From contig BCJC01000006.1 of assembly GCA_001600175.1 (NCBI GenBank), forward strand, positions 1,739,973-1,803,972: a stretch of DNA of 64,000 nucleotides, in the 5' to 3' direction. The translations under genes and the position numbers were made by a program. The stretch is from Erythrobasidium yunnanense. Taxonomy: Eukaryota; Basidiomycota; Cystobasidiomycetes; Erythrobasidiales; Erythrobasidiaceae. Position 1 is the first letter of the stretch, and each line of letters starts with the position of its first letter. Shown in pieces: positions 47,555 to 58,651 of the stretch. The notes below the pieces were generated by a model. The model was not told where the DNA came from and did no database searches. It saw nothing but the letters and a program-made list of their open reading frames with translations.

Positions 47555-48863
47555 CTTGGAATGAGGCTCTCAACACGGTGCCTGACGGGTGATATTGTGT
47601 GATATTTAAAGAGTACAGCACGTGCAAGCAAAGTGTATACTGCCAACCCGCGCCTGGACGAGGGAAACGTTGAGCGCTGCGTCTGCTGTAAACGGTGAGG
47701 TCCTCTCTTACTGAAGGAACGAATGCTGATAGAAGTAGCTGATTGAGAGTCGTCTGCAACGGCCGGTGCACGAAAAGTGAGGTGAGGCTGCTTAGGGATA
47801 TTAGCAGACAGAGAGTGGCAGTAGGCTGCTTCTACACGCTACAAGACTACTGAAGCCGATAGCTAGCCTTGTCTTTCGACTATCCCTGCGCTCGAGTCCA
47901 GCTTTGCCCACTTGCTCCATATCAAGGGCAACCGGGCCAGGGTGTTCGCGCAGATTAATAGCTCCCGGATGTTCCACCTTCACTTGCAATGGCATCAGAA
48001 GTGGTGAATAATGCTCGGTGGAATACAACATGCAAGTTTCTGCTAGCGTTCTGACCTGCTCGATCTACCATCTCCTTTAGGAAAGGTTTCAGTACTCCCG
48101 TCTCGCGTCCCGGCTTCCCGTTCCTCCAAAACCATCTTCATGGTCACAATAACCTGTCTGAGCTGGCGAGCAACCTGGAGACTCTTTTGGTCGATCATTC
48201 TCGTTCCAGCACAACTCTACGCCCTGTCGTTCCGCCTTGCTGCCTGGGGATCATGGCATCATGCCCCCCGTCTTTTGGAGTCGGATGTGCAGCAGACAGA
48301 TCGGCCGGGATGTCTAACGTGCTTGACTGGATATCCCCAACTTTACTCTTGGCCGCACGAAATTCCGGGCCAGACGCCTCCCGTCTCCTGGGCTACTGGC
48401 CAGAAAAGATAACAGACGCCAGAGTGCGCACACAAGTGTGCTGACGGGCAGGTCCCGTATGGCCTCCCTGGATATTGGGACAGACGCGTCCCGTCCCCTG
48501 GGCTGCTGGCTACAAGCAAATCCCCTTGTGACCTTCCCGAATTTCGGGACTGACGCCTCCCGTCTCTTGGGCTGCCGACTAAAACAGACAAAAGCCCCGG
48601 CATTCGCACAAGTCTGCTTCCAGGCATCCCCTTGTCCTTAAATTCGAGCCTGCTGCTACTATTCCCTCTTGCCTTCCTGCATTCGTGTTCTCACATCCAG
48701 CCCAAGCTGAGAAGTTGAGAGAGTGATTCCAGACACCCTTACGTACACACCCTCCCTTATCCCTCTTTCTATATTACACTCCACATCAGATATTAGCTCA
48801 GTCTCTACCCACTGTCTGAACTTCATCCCTTTCGACGCCCTATCAGCTTGCGATTGCGACCTC
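47555..48863. other. intergenic region with diverged tandem repeat
   Basis: No coding frame stands out. Its centre holds three copies of a GC-rich unit described separately. The last 150 bases before the Cys-repeat gene are pyrimidine rich and likely hold its promoter. Confidence 0.45.
48361..48580 (+). repeat. three diverged copies of a ~40-bp unit with an internal hairpin
   Basis: The unit begins with an aattccgggc/tattgggac/atttcgggac edge, runs through cagacgcctcccgtc and ends ctgggctgctgg. Copies start near 48361, 48472 and 48541. Each contains GACG-N5-CGTC, able to form a small stem; the middle copy differs inside the loop but keeps the stem. Spacers between copies are unrelated in length. 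Confidence 0.6.
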
Positions 48864-50578
48864 ATGCGCTTCTCCACTCTATTGGCGTTTCTGCTCCCTG
48901 CCATCTCATTAGCAAGAGTCTTACCAGTACCTGCCGTTGCTGGTGTGGCGAGATCTCCGGCAGACATTGCAAGTGACCGTATCGCCCGGAATCAGTACAA
49001 TCCTCGATCCAAGCGAGTCGGCATCGTTGGTATACGGAACCACCTCGTTGTAGGTCAGCCTATACTCCTGAAGTGGCGCCCATTGACGTGATCCATGCAA
49101 CAGCCGTCGCCCACTCCCTGCCCCTCCGACTCTCGTCGTAACGGCAAAGATTGTGTTTGTAAGCCTGGCTCTTACGGATCTCCTGGAGCATGTCAGTCCT
49201 GCGCCAACCTCGGCCGCTCTCCGGGACAGAATGGTCAGTGTGGTGACTGCGCCTCCGGCAACTTCTACGACTCTGCTTCCAAAGAATGCCGTCAATGNNN
49301 NNNNNNNNNNNNNNNNNNNNNNNNNNNNNNNNNNNNNNNNNNNNNNNNNNNNNNNNNNNNNNNNNNNNNNNNNNNNNNNNNNNNNNNNNNNNNNNNNNNN
49401 NNNNNNNNNNNNNNNNNNNNNNNNNNNNNNNNNNNNNNNNNNNNNNNNNNNNNNNNNNNNNNNNNNNNNNNNNNNNNNNNNNNNNNNNNNNNNNNNNNNN
49501 NNNNNNNNNNNNNNNNNNNNNNNNNNNNNNNNNNNNNNNNNNNNNNNNNNNNNNNNNNNNNNNNNNNNNNNNNNNNNNNNNNNNNNNNNNNNNNNNNNNN
49601 NNNNNNNNNNNNNNNNNNNNNNNNNNNNNNNNNNNNNNNNNNNNNNNNNNNNNNNNNNNNNNNNNNNNNNNNNNNNNNNNNNNNNNNNNNNNNNNNNNNN
49701 NNNNNNNNNNNNNNNNNNNNNNNNNNNNNNNNNNNNNNNNNNNNNNNNNNNNNNNNNNNNNNNNNNNNNNNNNNNNNNNNNNNNNNNNNNNNNNNNNNNN
49801 NNNNNNNNNNNNNNNNNNNNNNNNNNNNNNNNNNNNNNNNNNNNNNNNNNNNNNNNNNNNNNNNNNNNNNNNNNNNNNNNNNNNNNNNNNNNNNNNNNNN
49901 NNNNNNNNNNNNNNNNNNNNNNNNNNNNNNNNNGGCAACTTCTACGACTCTGCTTCCAAAGAATGCCGTCAATGCGCGAGCATCGCTAGAAATGAGGGTT
50001 CAGACGGAACATGCGGAACATGCCAGACCGGTTTCACTGAGAAGAAGGGCGTCTGTAAACCGTGTTCCGACTTTGGCCTCTCCGCTGGCAGCAACGGCCA
50101 ATGTGGATCTTGCATTGATCCCCACGCCGTACTCGATAGCACCGGTGTCTGCGCCTGCGCAAGTGATTTCAAAAGAAGCGAAAACGGCCAATGCGTCTGC
50201 AAAGATGGAACAAGCATCTACTACGGAGTCTGTCAATCATGCACTTCATACTTCAACAGACTGGCTAGTACAGAGGGAAATTGTGGCATCTGCAAAGATG
50301 GCTATGTCGATGACGGCTACGGTACCTGCAAGGAATGCGTCAACTACAACAGGCTTAGTGGCGTAGGAGGCAAGTGTGGACCTTGCAAAGATGGCTATAA
50401 GGACGATGGTTACGGTACCTGCAAACCCTGCAGCGCGTACGGAAGGGTAGACTCGACTGGAGGATCTTGCTCACGATGCGTGGATGGATTCCAGGATGAC
50501 GGCTACGGAGCTTGTAAGCCATGCTCGGCCTACGGCAAGCTTAACGGCATTGGCGGTACTTGCGGTGGTGCCCTTTGA
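48864..50578 (+). CDS. secreted Cys-rich repeat protein (interrupted by assembly gap)
   Basis: The start lies at a signal peptide (MRFSTLLAFLLPAISLARVL) followed by a propeptide with a KR site (NPRSKR). One short intron ends in ..gcaacag at 49100; its donor is either 49017 or 49049. Then comes a series of modules of 25-35 residues, each with four Cys spaced about C-x2-C...C-x6-C. The last modules are nearly identical: CKDGYVDDGYGTCKEC, CKDGYKDDGYGTCKPC, CVDGFQDDGYGACKPC, separated by YNRLSGVGGKCGP-like linkers. The pattern recalls the ephrin-receptor/TNFR-like GCC2-GCC3 repeats used in extracellular proteins. It would be a wall or secreted adhesin-like protein. The number of modules is unknown because 636 N lie inside. 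Both flanks are in compatible frame. Confidence 0.6.
49298..49933. other. assembly gap (636 N) with identical flanks
   Basis: The 41 bases before the Ns (ending gaatgccgtcaatg) are the same as the 41 bases after them. The two contig ends therefore overlap or lie in a tandem repeat. Confidence 0.95.
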
Positions 50579-50810
50579 CGGGACTCTGTCACGGGTTTGG
50601 AGGCGCTGACAGGCAAATGACGCAGTGCTCGACTCTGCGAACGTTCTTTGTACTTTTCGCGCTTCTCTAGATTCTGCGTGATTGCGACTTAGTAGTTGAT
50701 TTAGTGATTTAGTTAATAACGGGCGCTATGTAGGTAAGAAGCCATAAGTATATAAGATCAGAATCAAAGTAGTTATAGGACACACTCGTTCAACATAGAT
50801 TTACGAACGT
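50579..50810. other. 3' region of the Cys-repeat gene; nothing recognised
   Basis: AT-rich stretch without coding potential between the Cys-repeat gene and the glucanase remnant. Confidence 0.4.
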
Positions 50811-51168
50811 CGGTTACTTCCCAAACTTCTTAAATAATCTCGCCAGAACTTGTCTTCTCGCCCTACGTATGGGCACTCAAGCATTCTTAACAGGTTATTC
50901 ACATGCCACTTCGTAGATGGCTCAGTGAGTTCGGAAGAATATTACTGCCCAGCAAATTACCTATGGCTACTTGGGAAACCGCGGGTGTGAGCCAGGGTTG
51001 GCATTATAGCCTACATCGTTGAGCTACCCTTGCCATATACATGGAGAACCAGTCTTTCATCGAACGATACGCGTCTTCTGGACTACTTGAAGATAGCAAC
51101 TGATACAGCTTCCTGATCATCATGGCAGCTTGAACGGAGTCGACTTCGACTACGCGAATACACAATAG
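50811..51168 (+). pseudogene. decayed 3' part of a GH128 glucanase copy
   Basis: The sequence follows the last exons and introns of the intact gene at 37.9-38.3 kb: ttacttcccaaacttctt corresponds to the YFQNYLKD segment, gtagatggctcagtgagttc to the WLTEF exon with its splice site, and agtctttcatcgaacgatac to QSFIERY, down to the tacgcgaatacacaatag end. Stops and shifts break every frame. Only the last third of the gene is recognisable. Confidence 0.7.
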
Positions 51169-51189
51169 CGTCGCCAAAAGCTATGCCTC

Positions 51190-52990
51190 CCTAAGTCGTC
51201 CTTCTTTCTCTTCCCTCCTGGGCTGGACTGCTGGTGGTCGCCGTTCATCTCACCGTTACGCTGTTTCGCAGCACCTGACTACAAAACGTCTTTCCTTCAC
51301 AACCTTTTCGTCCTCTCATGATCTACGACACTACTGCAAAGGTCTCCTAGACCACTCAAGCCAACATATACTGAAGGCGGAAGACACACCCAAGCGGAGC
51401 GCATCAGGATTCGAGAAAGCGCTGTCAAGCTGCAGAGTCTATGATGTGCCAGATGATCCGCTAGTGGGGGAGTATGGGCAGGATACTGTAATGCTTAGCC
51501 GGACCTATGAAGGAATGGGTCAAAGAGTCCGGAAAATACTGCAGAAAACGTTCACGGGCCAAGCTATAAAAGTGGCAGCAGTAGGAGGATCAGTGTCGAG
51601 CGTTAGTGGTAGGCACTAGCTTTTTCCACTGCTCTGTCTGATGAGTACGATTCGGTGTGCAGGGCCATGGCGCAATGCCTCCTTTTGCTGGCGACAATCA
51701 CACGCTCCATCGTGTTTTCGAATGGATACGAGCGGCATTTCCTGAGGTAAAACACGAGTTCAGTATGGCTGCGCTATTTCAGCTACGACTGCCTTCTATT
51801 TCTTGGTAAGCAAGCATTGGAGAAGCCGTCCTGGCAATCTGTTTGACGTTTCGATTCTTCCAGTTCTGCGTGCGCGAATATATACCTACAGACTCGATCT
51901 GGTCTTACTGGAGCTCGATATCAACTCGTACGACCCTGCGACTATGCCTTTGCAAGCGACGGAAGCGCTCTATCGAATTATCCTGGATCTGTCGCAACAA
52001 CCTGCGGTCACTTGCGCCAGCGTCTTTGCGCTAGTCTTCCCAGATATGGCGCATGGTTGCAGACATTCTTCACTCATCAGTCAATGTATGGATGTAGTAG
52101 GCAACCCTTCTATATTTTGCAGGCGAATGCGCGCTGATGACCTGAGGTACACAGCCGGAAGTGACGGTACGTAATTGCCTGATACCACATCTCGTATCCG
52201 GATGAGGTTCCTACGCGGTATTTGGGTTTATGGGTTACTCTCGATAAGCGACATATGACCAACAAGGACATCGAGTGATGGGAGAGTGGGTGCATTCGGT
52301 CGTTTTTCCGGATCGACTCTAATACGACAATTTGCACAGTATGATTGTTGCGAACCTAAGGGAGCAGCTGTGTCTTCTGCAGCGGTAAGGACCGTGTGAA
52401 CAGGAATCTATCTCACATTTTATGCCCACCAACGAGATTGCTGATGCCGTGTCAAGGGTGAGAGCTTCTCATTGGCGATATCTAGTCACTCATGTCTGCT
52501 AGATGCTATGCTTGGAGGCTGGAACGAGAAAAGGGCACTATCCCTACAAAAGCCTTGTTGCAAAGCCATGAACTCAGTTAAAGAACCGCTGGCGCCGGCG
52601 GCATCATCAGGATAGGACTAGGTCGTACGCAGTGACAAGCATAGCTTCAAAACAGATACACCGGGTTCTAAGATCGTAAGTCGCTTCTTTGGCCGAGTGC
52701 AGTAACAGGCTAACCCGGCCGGGGTTGACCTTCGCGGTGCCAGTACAAGACGGTGTAGTGGGCTTCTTTTATTGGCGAACCAAGGAATCAGCATTCGACG
52801 CCGTAAATTGCTGGATAGGCAACCAACGCCAGAACGGGTTCGCCGGGTGTTGGCATATGATTCAAACTGGTGCGCAAGCATAATTGAGCATGCCAATGAG
52901 CTTTGGTGGGATGCCCCGCCGGGAGAGCATCACACTATAACTTGTCGTTCAGAGGAGGGACCTGCTGGGGCAAGATTTTCCGGATTCTAG
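51190..52990 (+). pseudogene. decayed copy of the SGNH-like membrane protein gene
   Basis: It parallels the whole gene at 39.4-41.2 kb including intron positions. Recognisable pieces include ILKAEDTPKRSASGFEKAL, CRVYDVPDDPLVGEYGQD, VAAVGGSVSS, the ELDINSYDPATMPLQATEAL segment and the C-terminal ANELWWDAPPGEHH. Many stops and frame changes occur, and the membrane-segment region is shifted. Nucleotide similarity is still high (about four in five bases by eye in the best exons), so the duplication is moderately old and the copy is dead. Confidence 0.85.
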
Positions 52991-53156
52991 CTATGGTGTC
53001 GCGGTAGCCAATATAGGTTCATCAGTAGAACACTTCCTATTCGTATGGTGTTGTTGTAGCCCTAGAGGATAGAAAAACTCTAACGCACGGTCATCTCCGC
53101 ATACACTTTGGCCATTTCACGCTCAAGTTGTCTTCGGTCATCAAGAAATCACGGCG

Positions 53157-54080
53157 ATGTCTCAATTCTTCGCACAACCCAGCGACCTCGACATTGACCG
53201 TACTGCAGCTGATCCAGCACTTGAGCGTGTCGAGCGAGCTGGGAAGATCTACACCAAGAAGCGAGCCAATCTACCATTCTTGAAGAGTCACAAGTGGCCT
53301 GCCAAACCTCCCATGAGCGAAGCAAGGATGGCGAAAGAAGGTAGTCCACCGTACGAAAGAGCTTCAGATGTCTCGCGCTCTATACTTCGATACTCGGCGT
53401 TACTCGTTCTGGGCACGCTACTTCTGAGCAGGATGCTTACGCAAACCTGGGCTTGGGGATACTCTTTCAACGTTATGGCCTACATACCGCGGCCTGTAAG
53501 AGGCTCTGCGCCTCCTCCAATTGTTCGACCTGATCTCTCAATTCTGAAACATCGTCCCTTTGTGTTTGTCATTGTCAGATGCATACTTTTACCGAAAGAG
53601 AACTTCTACAATACAATGGAGCAGACCCTAGCAAGCCAATATACTTAGCTCTCGATGGCGATGTCTACGATGTGTCTGCAAATCCCGGCATGTATGGCAA
53701 GGTGCGTCCGAGTGCAGCATTGACGTTGTAGTACCACAGTGACTAACGTTAATGATGTTCAAAGGGTGGATCCTATAACCAGTTCGCAGGAGTCGATGCA
53801 GCAAGGGCTTTTGTGACGGGATGCTTCAAGACACACCTTACACACGATATCAGAGGACTCTCAGAAAAGGAGCTAAAGGCCAGTGTACTCCGTCGTCCGC
53901 GATATATTTCCTACTATGTAGCTGATTTGTGCCCATCAGAGTCTGGCAGGGTGGAAGAAATTCTTCAGGAACCATGCAAAATACTTCAAAGTCGGCAAGA
54001 TACTACATTCGCCTTTATCATCAAACTCGCCGCTTCCTCTGTCTTGTGACTCTGTGGCAGAAGGAGTTGCTCGTGTATAA
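53157..54080 (+). CDS. membrane-anchored cytochrome b5-like (MAPR/Dap1-type) heme-binding protein
   Basis: Four exons (53157-53495, 53579-53701, 53765-53884, 53940-54080) give 240 residues. A polar N-terminal 80 residues precede one membrane segment (ILRYSALLVLGTLLLSRML). The C-terminal domain follows the MAPR pattern: FTERELLQYNGADPSKPIYL, ALDGDVYDVSANPGMYGKGG, YNQFAGVDAARAFVTGCF, then GLSEKELKAS and LAGWKKFFRNHAKYFKVGKI. MAPR proteins bind heme through Tyr residues and support sterol-synthesis P450 enzymes in the ER. The final donor (gtactc) is atypical, but the splice restores the conserved W-x-x-F-F tail. Identity good; partner P450 unknown. Confidence 0.85.
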
Positions 54081-54464
54081 CCCGAGAATCATCTTTCGAG
54101 CGTCAGCAATGCCTACATGGAGAATGTACACTCGGGGCTGTAGTTGTCGACTCGCATGTATGCTCGTGTGCATGAATATCCATAAAACGTTGCGCTGGAA
54201 TTTCGCATGCGTACACTTGCAATACAAACAAATGATGTGTAGACTCTTCAGTACAAAAAAGGTGAAGCCATAGTCGGCACGAGCGCTATTGGTAGATCCC
54301 TGGAGCAGACACTTGTTTCCGAACAAGCACCGTGCTATGCTGCTGGCACTACACAGAATAGATGAACTTCCCGCTGCTGGTCCACTAGGAGCTTGCCGGC
54401 TGGAATAAGGACACGAATGGGCCAAAAAGCAAGGACGGCTAATTTCCAAGCAGCCCTTGTCTCG
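54081..54464. other. convergent intergenic; nothing recognised
   Basis: Lies between the 3' ends of the heme-binding protein gene and PRI1. No coding frame or repeat of note. Confidence 0.4.
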
Positions 54465-56235
54465 TCAGAAATCGAGAGGCTCTGTCTTGAGGGCTGCAAT
54501 GTGCAGTCACGCATGAGGAATCAAGAACGAATAAGTCTTATTGCTTCCTGCTCGAGTCGTATGGTACCACTTTATTCCGGAAACACACTCACCTTTCTTT
54601 GCACTCGTGTTATCCTTGATAACAGCATTTACATGTTCCTCGAACATGTCGACATACTTTTTTAGGCTGGTATGTTCCCAGTTGGCTTCTTTCCCCTCTT
54701 CCAATCCCTTGACGTTATCCAATTCTCTCAATAAATTCCCAACAGTAGGGACTTCCTCGGGGTTAAAGTCTTGAACGTGATCTGGGTCAACGGGAACACA
54801 CAACCGACCTGTTGCTGGATGCACGATGAAAGGCGATTTGAGAAGGTGGTTTTGATGTTTGGATACCTCGGCATCGATGCGCGGATACAGGTATTGCAGC
54901 TTGATATCCTCCATCGCATCTGTTAGTTTCGATTGTATGATCTTGCGCTAACAGTAGAGCGAAAGAGAAGGATCTATCAGATCTATGCGGTAAGGGCAGA
55001 TAAGGGGAACATTCTACCTTAAGAGCATTCGTCTCTTCAGCAACAGCTGTCCTTCCCACAGCTACCAATTGCAGCCATCTTTCCGTGCTTGATATTTCCT
55101 GTCCATTCCTCCACTTGTTCTCCAGGTCCTGTCTCAGTTTGACCAATCGCTCCTCGCTAACTGGTAAAAGGTTCAACATAGCTTCCCAACCGCTCTCTCT
55201 CCTGAAGCAATCCTGATCATCTAGGATAATCCTCTCGAAATCCTTCAATAAGCCAGCATCGAGCGTTGTTCTGATAGAAGGATGCAGAGGACGGTGGAGG
55301 TCGACCTTCTTGTGCTGCTGAGCGCTGCCTTTGATCACCTCTATGTATCCGACTATACTCTTGCGTTGTTCGTCCGTGAGTTGTAGTGCTGAGATATCGG
55401 AGATCCAGCAATGTATACCTCTTCTTCCCGAGTAAACCCACATCAGGTGCTTGAAGCCAAAGTCCTCTGCGCGGCAGCGTCAGCATAATGGTCTGATGGG
55501 CAGGAGATGACTCACCTCTGAGCGTATAGTCCAAGACCTTGACCGCACTTGCGATGAATCTCCAGCATCTCCTACAAATTCCTTTTCCTTGGCAACACGT
55601 TCTAATCTCGTCATAGTCCGTCATATCGATATCAAAGACGAGCTCTCTCATTTGAGGTTTCAATCCTGCTTTGAGTTGGGTTCGTTTATCCTTGGGTCGC
55701 GCATTGTAGATTGCCCCGATTTCGAAACGCGCCGGATTGAGACGTATGAGCTCTTTGTGGAAGTCGATATGGGATGCGAAGGAGTTGTAACGCTGCGGGA
55801 TGGGCCCTAAGCTCAGCCAAAGACTCCTGCGAGACGCGCTCTAGACTTAAGCTCGACTAACGAGGTAGGCGTCGTTCGCCAGGGTGAATGCAATCTCTCT
55901 GTGGGTCCAGTTTGTGCTGGGAACTGTACATGCGAATCAGATGCCGGACTTTCCGAGCCCGTAGATTTCGGCCCACCTTGCTGCTGGTTGAGCCATAGAT
56001 ACAGCTGTTTCGCGGGAAAAAGTCTTCTGTAGAACATGGCCATGACATTGGGATTGCTGACATCGTCGTAGTCTCTGGCATCGAAGCGTTTGGCTACTTG
56101 AAGTCTGATATTCAGACGCGTCGAGGTCAGCCAGCGTTTTTGGGCGATACCCAGCGCAGGTGCTTGGGCTACGCACAGCGCCTTCTCATCCATATCATCT
56201 TGAAAGAGATCAACCACATCGATGTCCTTGGCCAT
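54465..56235 (-). CDS. PRI1: DNA primase small (catalytic) subunit
   Basis: Six exons (56235-55977, 55923-55862, 55792-55516, 55466-55018, 54947-54593, 54493-54465) give 476 residues. The subunit makes the RNA primers of DNA polymerase alpha. Recognisable are FYRRLFPAKQLYLWLN, WTHREIAFTLANDAYLRY, IGAIYNARP and ELVFDIDMTDYDEIRTCC, whose Asp pair binds the catalytic metals. The zinc-binding CCQGKGICRRCW and the signature VYSGRRGIHCWISD follow, then YPRIDAEVSKHQNHLLKSPF and HPATGRLCVPVD. The start is the second Met of the frame, which gives the usual short leader. The last exon is 29 bases. Secure. Confidence 0.95.
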
Positions 56236-56381
56236 GGCGAAATCAGCGTATATTGGGCAAGAGTAGGTGCAGGAGAAAGCATGCAAAGTCGCGTGTTCAT
56301 AACGACAAAACCCTGAATTGTGCGTACAACAACAACGATACGCAGACTATCTGTATACTCTTGCAGTGGGCCGTCGCATTG

Positions 56382-57850
56382 CTAGAGCCTGAGAAGCATC
56401 GCAGCTAGCCGGCAACTGACAATATGCCGACCAGCTCTTTCGAGGTAACACCACCGCCTCTGGCATGCACTTCTGCTTTCTCCCATTCCATAGTCTGGAT
56501 TACAACCAGGGATGCCATGTCTACCTTTGGTAGGGCTGTATACTGATGCTGAGACTGCGATGTGCTTTCGGTCATACAGTTGCCGTAGGAATATAGTGCT
56601 CCCCCGAAGAGTGATCAGGCGATGCCACAAGTGTTGCAGATGCCTAGCTTTAGGATGAACAAGAATACCGCGCTACCAGAGGAGAAAGACAAGTACACCA
56701 CCAAGACCCGCGGCAAAGGGTAAGGGTGACTCACAGAAAGACCCTTGTGGCCCTCTTAATGTTGGCTGCCACATCCAAGGCAAGATTGCCCACTTTCTTG
56801 TTTGCCTAGTACGTAGAGGGAGCATTTAGCGAAACGATCCCGCGTATCTGAGATGATCCGCTTACACTGAAGCTTACGACATTCATTGTGAACAGAAGAG
56901 CACACAGCAAGGCCAGCTTGAATGTGTTGGCCCCAGGCAGGTAGAGACTCTTAAGCCCCTTGCAATTCGCCCGTGTAATGCGCTAAAAGGAGACATTGTA
57001 TGCAAGCGAGCGCTGTCCATACAAATTCTGTCAAGGAAAAGTACTTGTGGACTGTGGTCATGCAGCTTACGGGGTATCCGCTTGAGAAGCTAGCGGTCGT
57101 AAACTCCCGACAAGGATCCGATTGGTAGCTAGGCCCCCAACAGACGCCAAGAAGGCTCCCAGCAATGTCAGAAGAACTCCAAGTGTCGATGCGGAATAGT
57201 CTCCAGATCTTGTTACAGGTCGGCTCAATCAAAGTTGCACGGAATCTCTCTAGCCCGATTCACGGAGCGAGCCCGACGTAGCGAGCCCGACTCCTCAGGA
57301 TTATGCATAGAGATATCCAGATGAGGATTGGATACGTCTTTCTGAAGAGGGTCGTCGATATCGTGATGCTAAAGAAGGGCGCCAGGGCATTGACGACCTG
57401 GTACAGCGGCACGGAGACTATCTTGAGGGAGATGTCCGAGACTGCAATTTGACTGTATATAGGACCGAAAATCTACCTAAGTTCAGAACCTCCTTGCAAC
57501 CAGTTGCCTTTTTTGTTGGTAGCCAGAGCTGAAGCCCATCCGAGTGCTAGATGACATCTAGCCCACGTAAAGGCCGTGTGTAGGGCGGTGAGAGTCCAAG
57601 GAGAGGAGAATGCTTGTAGGGCGAGCTTATTGTACAGTGTCAAGGAGAGATTCACTAGAAAAGATGTGGTACTGACAGAGGACGAGAAGCGTTCAGCTAT
57701 CTCTTCACAGTGCTAGCGAGCTCACCGGTCGCTGACGTACACCCAGAATGCACTATTCGAGAATATTCCGGTCGCTTGCGCCTCTTCCGGTGCCAGATCG
57801 ATAGTCAGGCATGCTTGAGCCTGACGTCCCGGCCGGTCTTACAGCAGTCG
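56382..57850 (-). pseudogene. TPT-family sugar-phosphate/nucleotide-sugar transporter, apparently decayed
   Basis: Pieces in order match the ten-helix triose-phosphate/UDP-sugar transporter family: SNSAFWVYVSDR then NLSLTLYNKLALQAFSSPW and LTALHTAFTWARCHL; FGPIYSQIAVSDISLKIVS and VPLYQVVNALAPFF; GDYSASTLGVLLTLLGAFLA; TNRILVGSLRP; LACIQCLLLAHYTGEL; MNVVSFS then ANKKVGNLALDVAANIKRA; and a final FGGALYSYGN. Several short introns keep phase. An in-frame TAG at 57473-57475 interrupts ELR/IFGPIYS within what should be one exon, and the last helix lies one frame away from its exon (a TGA precedes SLFGGALYSY). A 12-bp unit is duplicated at 57266-57291. The start is not defined. It is either a recent pseudogene or a gene with sequence errors. 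The family moves activated sugars into the Golgi or ER. Confidence 0.6.
57266..57291. repeat. 12-bp direct duplication inside the transporter remnant
   Basis: AGCGAGCCCGAC occurs twice, 14 bases apart, with a half copy (tagcccgattcac) just before. It falls next to an exon end of the transporter. Confidence 0.8.
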
Positions 57851-58651
57851 TTACTGGAGGAGGAAGCAGAAGAAGGGAATCACTGATAAGTGAAGAGAGG
57901 GAAGGAAGGCATGGGAGGCAGTCTACCGGCCGTTGACAACTGGCTGGAGAGGCGCGATCTTTCAGCACGGGCGCAGGTTTTCTCGTCAATAACACGCCTG
58001 GTTCAGTATTGACGATCCCGAACTTTGAGTGCTGGAGACGCATTGCGAGGAGTGAGATAGATGTAGCTGTACCCACAAGCGCCAAGTTCAGCTGGTCCAC
58101 TTGAACAAGGCCTGCTGGAATTAAAATAGGGTCTTCGGGCAGATTCGTTGGCTGTAGATATGCTCATACAAAGGCATCAGTACGCTTCCATAGGCCTTTC
58201 GTAGGCATCCCGTCCACGAGCTTAAGGGCGTCGCCTTTTCGAGCATTTCGGGAGGCGCGCATCTGACTAATAAACGAAAGATGCAGCCCAGAACAAACGC
58301 AAGCAAGGCATCATCAAAGTTTCAACGCTTCTGCGAAGTGTATGCACACGCTACGGCAGACCAGCTATTGGGTAGCATGCTACAGTCCCTCTGCTATCTC
58401 GCATACACAGGAATTGGACTTTTAGCACTAGTCATTCCCGCAAGCTTCTGCCTTCTTCGACTACTAGGCTTGTGCGCCATTATTGTCTATTGTTGACCAA
58501 CTCTGCGTCCACGTCCCGTTGCATGGTGGAGATCCTTGCATCTTTATCCCCTTGGGGTTCGCAGATCGAGAGGAATCACAAAGACATCCCAGCATACATT
58601 CCCTATGACGGCAACTGCCAGCCGCAAGAGAACAGGCAGAGAAAGAGCTGT
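57851..58651. other. intergenic; nothing firmly recognised
   Basis: Open frames to about 115 codons are Ser/Pro/Leu rich and without domain. The 5' exons of the transporter remnant may extend into 57850-58100, but no start could be fixed. Confidence 0.35.

Noticed and set aside
49060-50366. Long open frames spanning the N run on both strands.
   Set aside because: They are open only because N has no stops; only the forward frames joining the Cys modules carry protein-like sequence.
57451-57474. A 24-base intron removing the TAG of the transporter.
   Set aside because: Too short for splicing, and it would delete the conserved FGPIYS segment.
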